Part shown: positions 18,844-25,699 of the stretch, piece by piece
Layout: every line of letters starts with the position of its first letter
Numbering within the stretch: the stretch's first letter is position 1
The notes under the pieces: generated by a model
Database searches by the model: none
What the model was told of the DNA's origin: nothing
The model's input: only the letters and a program-made list of their open reading frames with translations
Source: an uncultured Ectothiorhodospiraceae bacterium
Lineage (GTDB): Bacteria; Pseudomonadota; Gammaproteobacteria; XJ16; Halofilaceae
Assembly (NCBI GenBank): GCA_913055615.1
Contig: CAJXKK010000031.1
Coordinates: forward strand, 1-32,826
Direction of reading: 5' to 3'
DNA length: 32,826 nt
Made by a program: the position numbers and the translations under genes

Positions 18844-21540
18844 GTGGCAGACGCCGAAATCCGTGACGATACGAACTGGATGGGCAGCGCCGAACTGCGG
18901 CGCCGCTTCCATGAATACTTCGAGCAGCGCGGCCACCGGATCGTGCCGTCCGCGTCGCTCGTGCCCGCGAACGACCCGACCCTGCTGTTCACCAACGCCG
19001 GCATGGTGCAGTTCAAGGATGTGTTCCTTGGCAACGAGCAGCGCGACTACAAAAGGGCGGTAACCAGTCAGCGCTGCGTGCGTGCGGGTGGCAAGCACAA
19101 CGACCTTGAGAACGTTGGTTATACGGCGCGCCATCACACCTTCTTCGAGATGCTCGGCAACTTCAGTTTCGGCGACTATTTCAAGAAGGAAGCGATCGAG
19201 TACGCCTGGGGGCTGCTGACCGAAGAGTTCGGGCTACCCGCCGAGCGCCTGTGGGTCACGGTCTACGTCGACGACGACGAGGCGGCCGACCTGTGGCTGA
19301 ACCATATCGGAATTCCGGAAGAGCGTTTCGCGCGAATCTCCGGGAGCGATAACTTCTGGCAGATGGGTGACACCGGACCCTGCGGCCCCTGCAGCGAGAT
19401 CTTCTACGACCACGGTCCGGGCATTGACGGCGGGCCGCCGGGCACGCCCGACGAGGACGGCGATCGCTACGTCGAGATATGGAATCTCGTGTTCATGCAG
19501 TACGACCGCGACGCGGACGGGACGATGAACCCGCTGCCCGCGCCCTGCGTCGATACCGGCATGGGTCTGGAGCGGATCGCGGCTGTCATGCAGGGCGTGC
19601 ATGACAACTACGGGATCGACCTGTTCCGTCGGCTGCTCGACGCGGTCGCCGACCTGGCGCAGACCGAAGAGCGGGACAACGCCTCGCTGCGGGTCATCGC
19701 CGACCATATCCGCTCCTGCGCGTTCCTGATCGTCGATGGCGTCCTGCCGTCCAACGAAGGTCGCGGCTACGTCCTGCGCCGGATCATCCGCCGGGCGGCG
19801 CGGCATGGCTACCAGCTCGGCCTGCGCGAACCGTTCTTCCACCGCCTCGTCGAGCCGCTGATCCACGAGATGGGCGAGGCGTTTCCGGAACTGGTAGAGA
19901 AGCGCGAACTGGTCGAACGGATGCTCCTCAAGGAAGAGCGGCGATTCCAGGAAACCCTCGCCCAGGGCATGAAACTGCTCGACGACGCCATGTCGGGTTT
20001 GACCCCGCGTGAGGACTACCGCGATACGCCGCCGGACGAAGAGGACGACGACGCGGAGCTGGATCCGGCCTCGACCATCCCCGGGGACGTCGCCTTCGGT
20101 CTGTACGACACCTACGGCTTCCCCTGGGATCTGACCGCCGATATCGCCCGTGAGCATGGCCTGCGGGTCGACCGCGCCGGCTTCAATCGCTGCATGGAAG
20201 AACAGCAGCGTCGCTCGCGTGCCGCGAGCCAGTTCGGGGTGGACCTGTCGTCGGACGTACAGGTCGATGTGAGCAGCGCGTTCAGCGGTTATGAGCGCGA
20301 TGCCGACGAAGGGCGTGTTATCGCGCTCTACCGCGACAACGAGGCCGTCGAGGCGCTGGAGACCGGTGAGGCCGGCATGGTCTTCCTGGATCGGACGCCG
20401 TTCTACGCGGAGGCCGGCGGGCAGGTCGGTGATCGTGGTCGGCTCAACACGGGCGACACCGTGTTCGAGGTCGAGGACACGCGCAGGAAAGGGCAGGCGA
20501 GTGCGCACATCGGCCGTTTGCTCTCCGGGCGACTCGAGATCGGCACACCCGTTCAGGCCAGCATCGATGCCGAGCGCCGCAGTGACACCCGGCGCAATCA
20601 CTCGGCGACACACCTCCTCCACGCGGCGCTGCGCCATGTACTCGGGAACCATGTGCAACAGAAAGGCTCACTGGTGCATCCCGATCACCTGCGCTTCGAC
20701 TTCTCGCACTTCGAGCCGGTCACGCGCGCGCAGCTCGCGGAGATCGAGCGTTTCGTCAACGCGGAGGTCCGGCGCAACAGCCCGGTCGAGGTGCGCGAGA
20801 TGCGCATGGAAGAGGCGGTCGCCGAGGGTGCGATGGCCCTGTTCGGGGAGAAATACGGCGACCAGGTCCGGGTCCTGCGCATCGGGCCGGAATCGCTGGA
20901 ACTGTGCGGCGGCACCCACGTCGACCGTACCGGGGATATCGGACTGTGTCGGGTGCTTTCGGAAACCGGTGTGGCCGCTGGCGTGCGCCGGATCGAGGCG
21001 GTCACCGGGGCGAGGGCCATCGAATCGCTGCAGGCCCAGGACGACCGGCTGCGCCGGATCGCGGAGACCGTCAATGCCGGCCTCGACGAAGTCGAGAACC
21101 GGGTCGAGCAGTTGACCGAGCGCAGCCGCCGGCTGGACAAGGAACTGGAGCAGGCCAAGGCACGGCTGGCCAGCCAGGCGGGCGGCGATCTCGCCGCCCG
21201 GACCGTTGAGATCGATGGCCTGCAGGTGCTGGCCGCGCGACTCGACGATGCCGATTCGAAGACGCTCCGCGAGACCGTTGACGGCCTCAAGGGACGCCTC
21301 GGTGCCGCCGCCGTCGTACTCGCAACGGTCGCGAACGGCAAAGTCCAGCTGGTCGCCGGCGTCACCAACGGGGAGACCGGCCGTATCCGCGCCGGCGATC
21401 TCGTCAATCACGTGGCGGGTTTTGTCGGCGGCAGGGGCGGCGGCCGCCCGGATATGGCCCAGGCCGGGGGGAACGATCCCGCCGGGCTGGATGATGCCCT
21501 CGCTGATGTCCCGCGCTGGGTCCGCGAGCAGCTGGGCTGA
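18844..21540 (+). CDS. alaS: Alanyl-tRNA synthetase
   Basis: AlaS charges tRNA-Ala and edits mischarged Ser and Gly. The 898-residue protein starts at GTG 18844 after GGGGAC. Class II core motifs are in the N-terminal part ([63 protein letters not shown]). The editing domain has the zinc motifs [11 protein letters not shown] and [14 protein letters not shown] coiled segment (~740-780) leads to the C-Ala domain, ending with the Gly-rich [15 protein letters not shown]. It is slightly longer than the E. coli enzyme because of an acidic insertion near residues 385-407 ([13 protein letters not shown]). The recA-recX-alaS order is typical. Confidence 0.97.
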   Translation: MADAEIRDDTNWMGSAELRRRFHEYFEQRGHRIVPSASLVPANDPTLLFTNAGMVQFKDVFLGNEQRDYKRAVTSQRCVRAGGKHNDLENVGYTARHHTFFEMLGNFSFGDYFKKEAIEYAWGLLTEEFGLPAERLWVTVYVDDDEAADLWLNHIGIPEERFARISGSDNFWQMGDTGPCGPCSEIFYDHGPGIDGGPPGTPDEDGDRYVEIWNLVFMQYDRDADGTMNPLPAPCVDTGMGLERIAAVMQGVHDNYGIDLFRRLLDAVADLAQTEERDNASLRVIADHIRSCAFLIVDGVLPSNEGRGYVLRRIIRRAARHGYQLGLREPFFHRLVEPLIHEMGEAFPELVEKRELVERMLLKEERRFQETLAQGMKLLDDAMSGLTPREDYRDTPPDEEDDDAELDPASTIPGDVAFGLYDTYGFPWDLTADIAREHGLRVDRAGFNRCMEEQQRRSRAASQFGVDLSSDVQVDVSSAFSGYERDADEGRVIALYRDNEAVEALETGEAGMVFLDRTPFYAEAGGQVGDRGRLNTGDTVFEVEDTRRKGQASAHIGRLLSGRLEIGTPVQASIDAERRSDTRRNHSATHLLHAALRHVLGNHVQQKGSLVHPDHLRFDFSHFEPVTRAQLAEIERFVNAEVRRNSPVEVREMRMEEAVAEGAMALFGEKYGDQVRVLRIGPESLELCGGTHVDRTGDIGLCRVLSETGVAAGVRRIEAVTGARAIESLQAQDDRLRRIAETVNAGLDEVENRVEQLTERSRRLDKELEQAKARLASQAGGDLAARTVEIDGLQVLAARLDDADSKTLRETVDGLKGRLGAAAVVLATVANGKVQLVAGVTNGETGRIRAGDLVNHVAGFVGGRGGGRPDMAQAGGNDPAGLDDALADVPRWVREQLG

Positions 21541-21614
21541 ATGTCGCCAGTCGTTCCGAATACGTCTATTCTCGATATCCCTGAAACCGCAGCCACGGGA
21601 GTTTGCGACGCGGT

Positions 21615-22859
21615 ATGAGCCTGTATGTGCAGAAATTCGGCGGCACTTCTGTCGGCACCATTGAGCGCATCGAGCATGTCGCCGATCTCGTAAAGGCCTC
21701 GCGTGAGCAGGGGCATGACGTGGTCGTGGTCGTTTCGGCCATGAGCGGTGAGACCAATCGCCTGATCGATCTCGCGAAGCAGATCATGGCGAAGCCCACA
21801 CCGCGTGAGCTCGACGTACTGATGTCGACCGGGGAGCAGGTCACGATCGCGCTGCTCGCGATGGCACTGGAGAAGCGCGGCTGCCCGGCGCGCTCGTACA
21901 CGGGCGGTCAGGTCGCGGTGCAGACCGACGAGACGCACAACAAGGCCCGGATCAAGAGCGTGGGCCGGGAGCGCATCAATACCGATCTCGCAGCCGGCCG
22001 CGTGGTGGTCGTCGCCGGCTTCCAGGGCGTCGATGCCGCGGGCAATATCACGACCCTCGGGCGCGGCGGTTCCGATACCTCCGCGGTCGCCCTGGCGGCC
22101 GCGCTCAAGGCCGATGAGTGCCAGATCTTCACCGATGTCGACGGGATCTACACCACCGACCCCCGGATCGAGCCCCGCGCCCGCCGTCTCGACCGGGTCA
22201 CGTTCGAGGAGATGCTCGAACTCGCGAGCCTCGGCGCCAAGGTCCTGCAGATCCGCTCGGTCGAGTTCGCCGGCAAGTACAACGTGCCCCTGCGCGTGCT
22301 CTCCAGCTTCCAGGAGAACGCCGGCACCCTGATCACCTATGAGGAGCCCGAAATGGAAGACGCCGTCATTTCCGGCATCGCTTTCAACCGTGACGAGGCG
22401 CAGATCCGCGTCGCCGGCGTACCCGACCAGCCGGGTATCGCCCGCCGGATTATCGGGGCGGTCTCCGATGCCAACATCGAAGTCGACATGATCCTGCAGA
22501 ACGTGGCCTCGGCGGGCGGTATCGCCAACTTCACGTTCACGGTGCACCGCAATGATTACCAGCAGGCGCTGGAACTGGTCCGCGGCGTTACCGAGGAAAT
22601 CGGGGCGGAACGGGTCGATGGCGACGAAAATATCGTCAAGATCTCGCTCGTGGGCGTGGGCATGCGCTCGCATGCAGGTATCGCGAGTCAGATGTTCGAG
22701 GCGCTGGGCAACGAGGGGATCAATATCCACATGATCTCGACCTCCGAGATCAAGATCTCGGTCGTGGTCGACGAGAAGTACCTGGAGCTCGGCGTGCGCG
22801 CCCTGCACGCAGCGTTCGGACTGGACGCTCCGGCGAAGGCCGTGGGAGAATTGAACTAG
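21615..22859 (+). CDS. lysC: Aspartate kinase (alpha subunit)
   Basis: LysC phosphorylates aspartate, feeding Asd and so lysine, threonine and methionine synthesis. The ATG at 21615 gives MSLYVQKFGGTSV, the usual start, and 414 residues; an in-frame TTG at 21603 is less likely. The kinase domain (~1-245) has KFGGTSVG, STGEQVTIALLA, LGRGGSDTSAVALAAAL and FTDVDGIYTTDPR. Two ACT-type domains follow (~255-410; GVPDQPGIARRIIGAV and GVGMRSHAGIASQMFEAL), which bind feedback amino acids. It is a mono-functional enzyme, not fused to homoserine dehydrogenase. It sits between alaS and csrA, as in Pseudomonas-like genomes. Confidence 0.97.
   Translation: MSLYVQKFGGTSVGTIERIEHVADLVKASREQGHDVVVVVSAMSGETNRLIDLAKQIMAKPTPRELDVLMSTGEQVTIALLAMALEKRGCPARSYTGGQVAVQTDETHNKARIKSVGRERINTDLAAGRVVVVAGFQGVDAAGNITTLGRGGSDTSAVALAAALKADECQIFTDVDGIYTTDPRIEPRARRLDRVTFEEMLELASLGAKVLQIRSVEFAGKYNVPLRVLSSFQENAGTLITYEEPEMEDAVISGIAFNRDEAQIRVAGVPDQPGIARRIIGAVSDANIEVDMILQNVASAGGIANFTFTVHRNDYQQALELVRGVTEEIGAERVDGDENIVKISLVGVGMRSHAGIASQMFEALGNEGINIHMISTSEIKISVVVDEKYLELGVRALHAAFGLDAPAKAVGELN
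22353..22859 (+). CDS. Probable internal product of lysC: aspartate kinase beta subunit
   Basis: Within lysC, GAGGAG (22341-22346) lies 6 bp before an in-frame ATG at 22353. Translation from there would give 168 residues comprising just the two ACT domains. In Corynebacterium and Bacillus aspartate kinases, such an in-frame internal start makes the beta subunit of an alpha2-beta2 enzyme. The site falls exactly at the kinase/ACT junction (EEPEMEDAVISGIAFNR). This is inference from position and ribosome site. Confidence 0.5.
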   Translation: MEDAVISGIAFNRDEAQIRVAGVPDQPGIARRIIGAVSDANIEVDMILQNVASAGGIANFTFTVHRNDYQQALELVRGVTEEIGAERVDGDENIVKISLVGVGMRSHAGIASQMFEALGNEGINIHMISTSEIKISVVVDEKYLELGVRALHAAFGLDAPAKAVGELN

Positions 22860-22985
22860 CCTATACGCGTCAGAGAAAAGCAACCAGACCCCCGCAAAGA
22901 GGGGCGGCGCAGGCAATGGACCGGGGTTCGATTGGGAGGTCAATCCCTGCCGATTCGAGGTGAAGACCGACAGGAGTATGAAATC

Positions 22986-23171
22986 ATGCTGATCCTTACG
23001 CGCCGCGTAGGCGAGACCCTTATGGTCGGAGACGAAGTCTCCGTAACCGTGTTGGGGGTCAAGGGAAATCAGGTCCGACTCGGAGTGAATGCCCCGAAAG
23101 ATGTCGCCGTGCATCGTGAAGAGATCTACGAGCGCATCAAGAACGAGCAGGATCCCGTAGACGAGAGCTGA
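22986..23171 (+). CDS. csrA: Carbon storage regulator CsrA/RsmA
   Basis: CsrA is a small dimeric RNA-binding protein that binds GGA motifs in mRNA leaders and controls carbon storage, motility and biofilm genes. ATG at 22986 gives [16 protein letters not shown], the universal N-terminus, and 61 residues; AGGAG (22972-22976) lies 9 bp upstream. The RNA-binding residues (Leu4, Arg6, Arg7 region and [10 protein letters not shown], with Arg44) are present. The frame is open upstream to 22932 but that segment is leader. Its place between lysC and tRNA-Ser(GCU) matches the conserved alaS-csrA-serV locus. Confidence 0.96.
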   Translation: MLILTRRVGETLMVGDEVSVTVLGVKGNQVRLGVNAPKDVAVHREEIYERIKNEQDPVDES

Positions 23172-23177
23172 TCCCCC

Positions 23178-23205
23178 GGGGTCACCCGGTTGCCCGGGTG
23201 ACCCC
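23178..23205 (+). other. Strong stem-loop after csrA
   Basis: A 12-bp perfect GC-rich stem (GGGGTCACCCGG with its complement) closes a TTGC tetraloop. No T-run follows, so it is not a classical intrinsic terminator. It could stabilise the csrA 3' end or mark processing between csrA and the tRNA. Confidence 0.6.
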
Positions 23206-23254
23206 ATAGTCTGTAAGCTCTCGATCCCCATCGTTGGTCGCGAGCGAGAACAAC

Positions 23255-23347
23255 GGAGAGATGGCCGAGTGGTCGAAGGCGCTCCCCTGCTAAGGGAGTA
23301 AGGGGTTGATAGCCCCTTCGAGGGTTCGAATCCCTCTCTCTCCGCCA
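23255..23347 (+). tRNA. serV: tRNA-Ser(GCU)
   Basis: A 93-nt tRNA with encoded CCA (23345-23347). The acceptor stem pairs GGAGAGA with TCTCTCC. The anticodon loop CTGCTAA gives anticodon GCT (23289-23291), reading AGC and AGU. A long variable arm (AAGGGGTTGATAGCCCCTT) and the T arm GAGGGTTCGAATCCCTC confirm the class II serine form. In E. coli serV also lies just after csrA. The tRNA 3' end is copied twice downstream, once inverted and once direct. Confidence 0.97.
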
Positions 23348-23350
23348 TAC

Positions 23351-23385
23351 AAAAAAAAGCCCCGCAATCGCGGGGCTTTTTTTTT
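23351..23385 (+). terminator. Bidirectional intrinsic terminator of tRNA-Ser
   Basis: GCCCCGC-AATC-GCGGGGC (23359-23376) is flanked by A8 on the left and T9 on the right, so it can end transcription from either side. Confidence 0.93.
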
Positions 23386-23415
23386 GTATGGCGTAGAGAG
23401 GTGGGCCGAACCCTC
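23386..23415 (-). repeat. Inverted copy of the tRNA-Ser 3' end
   Basis: GTATGGCG.AGAGAG...CGAACCCTC matches the reverse complement of the T arm, acceptor and first downstream bases of tRNA-Ser (about 23 of 30 positions). The terminator therefore lies at the centre of a long imperfect palindrome with tRNA tails on both sides. Confidence 0.75.
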
Positions 23416-23424
23416 CCGGTTCGA

Positions 23425-23574
23425 CTGATTCGCCGGGAGCGAATCAGCGCGAGCGAAGCGACTCCAAAGGACGCGGCCCATGGACGGGCCGCGCACCAAT
23501 CGGCAGGAAAGCCGATTGGCGACGCCGACCAGCGGGAGGCGCCCCGAAGGGGTGGTGGCCATGGATGGCCGCCA
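23425..23574 (+). repeat. tRNA-tail element, two hairpin units (Ser locus)
   Basis: Unit 1 has hairpin H1 CTGATTCGC-CGGGA-GCGAATCAG (23425-23447), the spacer CGCGAGCGAAGCGA.. and hairpin H2 CGCGGCCC-ATGGAC-GGGCCGCG (23472-23493). Unit 2 repeats the plan: H1 CCAATCGGC-AGGAAA-GCCGATTGG (23496-23519), spacer, and H2 TGGTGGCC-ATGGAT-GGCCGCCA (23553-23574, one G-T pair). Spacer and H2 of unit 1 are almost the same as those behind tRNA-Arg (32630-32700). The open reading frames across this stretch are low-complexity translations of the repeats and I do not accept them as genes. Confidence 0.8.
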
Positions 23575-23577
23575 TCT

Positions 23578-23595
23578 ATCCCTCTCTCTCCACCA
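23578..23595 (+). repeat. Direct copy of the tRNA-Ser 3' end
   Basis: ATCCCTCTCTCTCCACCA matches 17 of 18 bases of the tRNA-Ser 3' end at 23330-23347, including CCA. With the tRNA it brackets the 230 bp of terminator, inverted tail and hairpin units, like a pair of attachment sites or target duplications. Confidence 0.8.
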
Positions 23596-23638
23596 ATTCG
23601 CACCCAGCACCAACGGACGAGCTACCAATCCACGCCCC

Positions 23639-23750
23639 GTAGCCCGGATGAAGGCGAAGCCGAAATCCGGGAAGGTTCAGATACACCAGGGCGCCCCGTT
23701 GTATCGGCGTCCCCGGTTCCCCGGATTCCGCGTCACTCCATCCGGGCTAC
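23639..23750 (+). repeat. Palindromic GTAGCCCGGATG element
   Basis: GTAGCCCGGATG (23639-23650) is mirrored by CATCCGGGCTAC (23739-23750), and ATCCGGGAA and CCCCGGATT lie just inside the arms. GTAGCCCGGATGAAG-type strings are widely dispersed in proteobacterial genomes. The 112-bp unit has no gene. From 23751 to 23952 I see only the leader of the amidohydrolase gene. Confidence 0.7.
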
Positions 23751-23952
23751 ATCGCTTCAGCGCAAGAATCGTCCGTCCCCACCTCCCAATCAGCCCCCAA
23801 TCGCAAAAACCGATCAAAAACGCCATCACATTCGTTTGTTCGATAGCCCCGCCACGCCTAATCTGCATCGCAAGTCCCGCAACGGGATGACCCCGCCGTC
23901 CGGCCCCTGCAGTGGCCCGGACCGTGGTACCCGACAACTGGAGGAATCAACC

Positions 23953-25050
23953 GTGATCATCGACTGCGATTGCCACAACTACTGGAGCTCGGCGGAAGTA
24001 CTGCTGCCGTACCTCGATGAATACCACCGCGACTATTTCACGCGCGGCGAGCAGCCGGGGCCGCGCGGCTCGTTCCCCAACGCGAATCGCCCGTGGCTGC
24101 ACCCGGAAGGGTTCAAACGGATGGACATCAATCCGCAGACCCAGGAAGACCATTACCGGGTCATGAAGGAGAAGCATCTCGACGCCTACAGTATCGACTA
24201 CGCGATCATGACGGGCGATGAGGCCATGGAGGCCTCGACGATCGCCAATCCGTTCTATGCCGCCGCCCTGGTGCGGGCGTACAACGACTGGATGATCGAT
24301 GAATGGCTCGCGCGCGACAGCCGCCTGAAGGGGTCGATCATGATCGCGCCCCAGGCGCCGGATCTGGCGGCGCAGGAGATCCGTCGGCTCGGGCACCGCA
24401 GCGACATGGTGCAGGTGCTGGCATCACACGGTGCGGAACGGCCTTACGGAAATCCGTTCTATCATCCGATCTTCGAGGCCTGTGCCGAGGTCGGCCTGCC
24501 GTTCGCGATCCATCTCGGTGGGCAGGGCGGTATCAATACAAACCCGATCGCGGCCGGGCCCACCCGCTACTTCTGGGAGACGCATGCCATCCTCGGCCAG
24601 TCGGCCCAGACCCACGTGGCGAGCATGATCGCCGAGGGCGTGTTCGAGAAATGGCCGGAGCTGTACTTCATCGTCATCGAGTGCGGGGTCGCCTGGGCCG
24701 CACCGATCCTGTGGCGCCTGGACGCCGACTACAAGGCCCTGCGCAAGGAGACGCCCTGGCTCAAGATGCTCCCGAGCGAGTACTTCCGGCGCAATATCCG
24801 TTTCACGACTCAGCCGCTGGAGCAGCCCGAAACCGGGGTCGAACACCTGTGGAGCATCCTGGATGCGATGTACGGCCGCGAGACGCTGATGTTCGCGTCC
24901 GACTACCCGCACTGGGACTACGACGACGTACAGAAACTGCATATCCCGCCGCAGTGGCGCAGCGACGTGCTCGGCAATAACGCCTTGCAGGTCTATCGGC
25001 GTCTGCGCAACAGCAACACGACCGAGGCCGCCGCCGCGGTCACGGCCTGA
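23953..25050 (+). CDS. Amidohydrolase-family metal-dependent hydrolase or decarboxylase
   Basis: This 365-residue protein belongs to the amidohydrolase-2 (COG2159-like) TIM barrels, which include decarboxylases such as ACMSD and gamma-resorcylate decarboxylase. GTG 23953 is chosen because GGAGGAA (23940-23946) lies just upstream and residues 4-8 (DCDCH) form the metal-binding DxH at the barrel start; the frame is open back to 23401 through repeats. Further metal or catalytic residues are in FAIHLGGQGG and FASDYPHWDYDD (Asp and His). It is followed 16 bp later by a small Rieske protein, so the two are probably one operon. The substrate cannot be read from the sequence; an aromatic or heterocyclic carboxylic acid is one possibility. 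Confidence 0.85.
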   Translation: MIIDCDCHNYWSSAEVLLPYLDEYHRDYFTRGEQPGPRGSFPNANRPWLHPEGFKRMDINPQTQEDHYRVMKEKHLDAYSIDYAIMTGDEAMEASTIANPFYAAALVRAYNDWMIDEWLARDSRLKGSIMIAPQAPDLAAQEIRRLGHRSDMVQVLASHGAERPYGNPFYHPIFEACAEVGLPFAIHLGGQGGINTNPIAAGPTRYFWETHAILGQSAQTHVASMIAEGVFEKWPELYFIVIECGVAWAAPILWRLDADYKALRKETPWLKMLPSEYFRRNIRFTTQPLEQPETGVEHLWSILDAMYGRETLMFASDYPHWDYDDVQKLHIPPQWRSDVLGNNALQVYRRLRNSNTTEAAAAVTA

Positions 25051-25066
25051 GGCATCCGGGAGATCG

Positions 25067-25426
25067 ATGATGAATGGACAGGGCATTCACGCCTGCAAGG
25101 CGAGCGAAGTCGCACCCGGGCAACAGAAGATCGTGCGCATCAACAACATGCCGATCGGCATCTTTGAGATCGATGGCGACTATCACGCCATGCTGAACAT
25201 CTGCCCGCACCGTGGTGGTCAGCTCTGTGAAGGCCCGCAGTGCGGGACCGGTATCGATGCCGGAGATTTCGGTATCGAATACGGACGCCGCAACGAACTG
25301 GTCCGTTGTGCGTGGCACGGATGGGAGTTCGATATCCGTACGGGTGAGGCGCTGGCCGATCCGAAGATGAAGGCGAAGACCTTCGATGTATCGATCGACG
25401 GGGACGATCTGTACGTTCACATGTGA
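25067..25426 (+). CDS. Small Rieske [2Fe-2S] protein
   Basis: A 119-residue single-domain Rieske ferredoxin. The cluster ligands are complete: Cys46 and His48 (ICPHRGGQLC) and Cys81 and His84 (RCAWHGWEFD). ATG codons at 25067 and 25070 both follow a GGGAG site; either could be used. There is no oxygenase catalytic domain, so it should act as an electron carrier or regulatory partner. It lies 16 bp after the amidohydrolase gene. The 27-residue stretch between the two ligand pairs contains extra cysteines (Cys54, Cys59). The gene runs convergent with the binding-protein gene at 25700. Confidence 0.88.
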   Translation: MMNGQGIHACKASEVAPGQQKIVRINNMPIGIFEIDGDYHAMLNICPHRGGQLCEGPQCGTGIDAGDFGIEYGRRNELVRCAWHGWEFDIRTGEALADPKMKAKTFDVSIDGDDLYVHM

Positions 25427-25486
25427 TTACGGTCGGCGCGGGGAGGAGGGCGGGGTGGTCGTGATCGCGTTTGGCGGGATCATCAG

Positions 25487-25516
25487 GCGATCGCGAGCAA
25501 GCTCGCTCCCACCGCG
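25487..25516 (-). repeat. REP-like element, inverted copy
   Basis: GCGATCGCGAGCAAGCTCGC then TCCCACC is the reverse complement of a GGTGGGAGCGAGCTTGCTCGCG-type REP. It lies between the convergent Rieske and binding-protein genes and pairs with the copy at 25546-25571. Confidence 0.85.
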
Positions 25517-25545
25517 CCAGACAGGCCCTGTGCGGTGCGGACGTC

Positions 25546-25571
25546 ATGCAGGAGCGAGCTTGCTCGCGATC
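25546..25571 (+). repeat. REP-like element, forward copy
   Basis: ATGCAGGAGCGAGCTTGCTC then GCGATC. It is inverted with respect to 25487-25516, 29 bp away; together they make a BIME-like structure and could fold into one large hairpin. The same family is at 1777 and 1888. Confidence 0.85.
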
Positions 25572-25588
25572 AGATCCACCCGGTGCGG

Positions 25589-25604
25589 CACGATGATCAT
25601 CGTG
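25589..25604 (+). other. Perfect 16-bp palindrome
   Basis: CACGATGATCATCGTG is fully self-complementary. It lies between the REP pair and the hairpin at 25626 in the gap of two convergent genes, so it is not at an obvious promoter. Confidence 0.6.
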
Positions 25605-25625
25605 TGACACAAAGGCGTCGTGGAT

Positions 25626-25647
25626 TCCCGGTTGCGGAAAACCGGGA
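25626..25647 (-). terminator. Stem-loop downstream of the binding-protein gene
   Basis: TCCCGGTT-GCGGAA-AACCGGGA is a perfect 8-bp stem, about 50 bp past the stop of the minus-strand gene. There is no T-run, so its role as a terminator is tentative. Confidence 0.4.
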
Positions 25648-25699
25648 CCCATGGCGGCGGGTGTCGTTGTTCCGGCACCCGTCCGCCAGGTCACGTCGA

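Noticed and set aside
21408-23603. Long minus-strand open frame opposite lysC, csrA and tRNA-Ser
   Set aside because: It runs antisense through three secure genes. The part opposite the tRNA gives the typical spurious EREGFEPSK string that comes from tRNA complements.
23480-23890. Plus-strand open frame of 136 codons after tRNA-Ser
   Set aside because: It crosses the hairpin units and the GTAGCCCGGATG palindrome; the translation reflects repeats, with no ribosome site.
23401-23952. Amidohydrolase start at 23401 giving 549 residues
   Set aside because: The upstream frame translates repeats; the GTG at 23953 has a strong ribosome site and starts just before the metal-binding motif.
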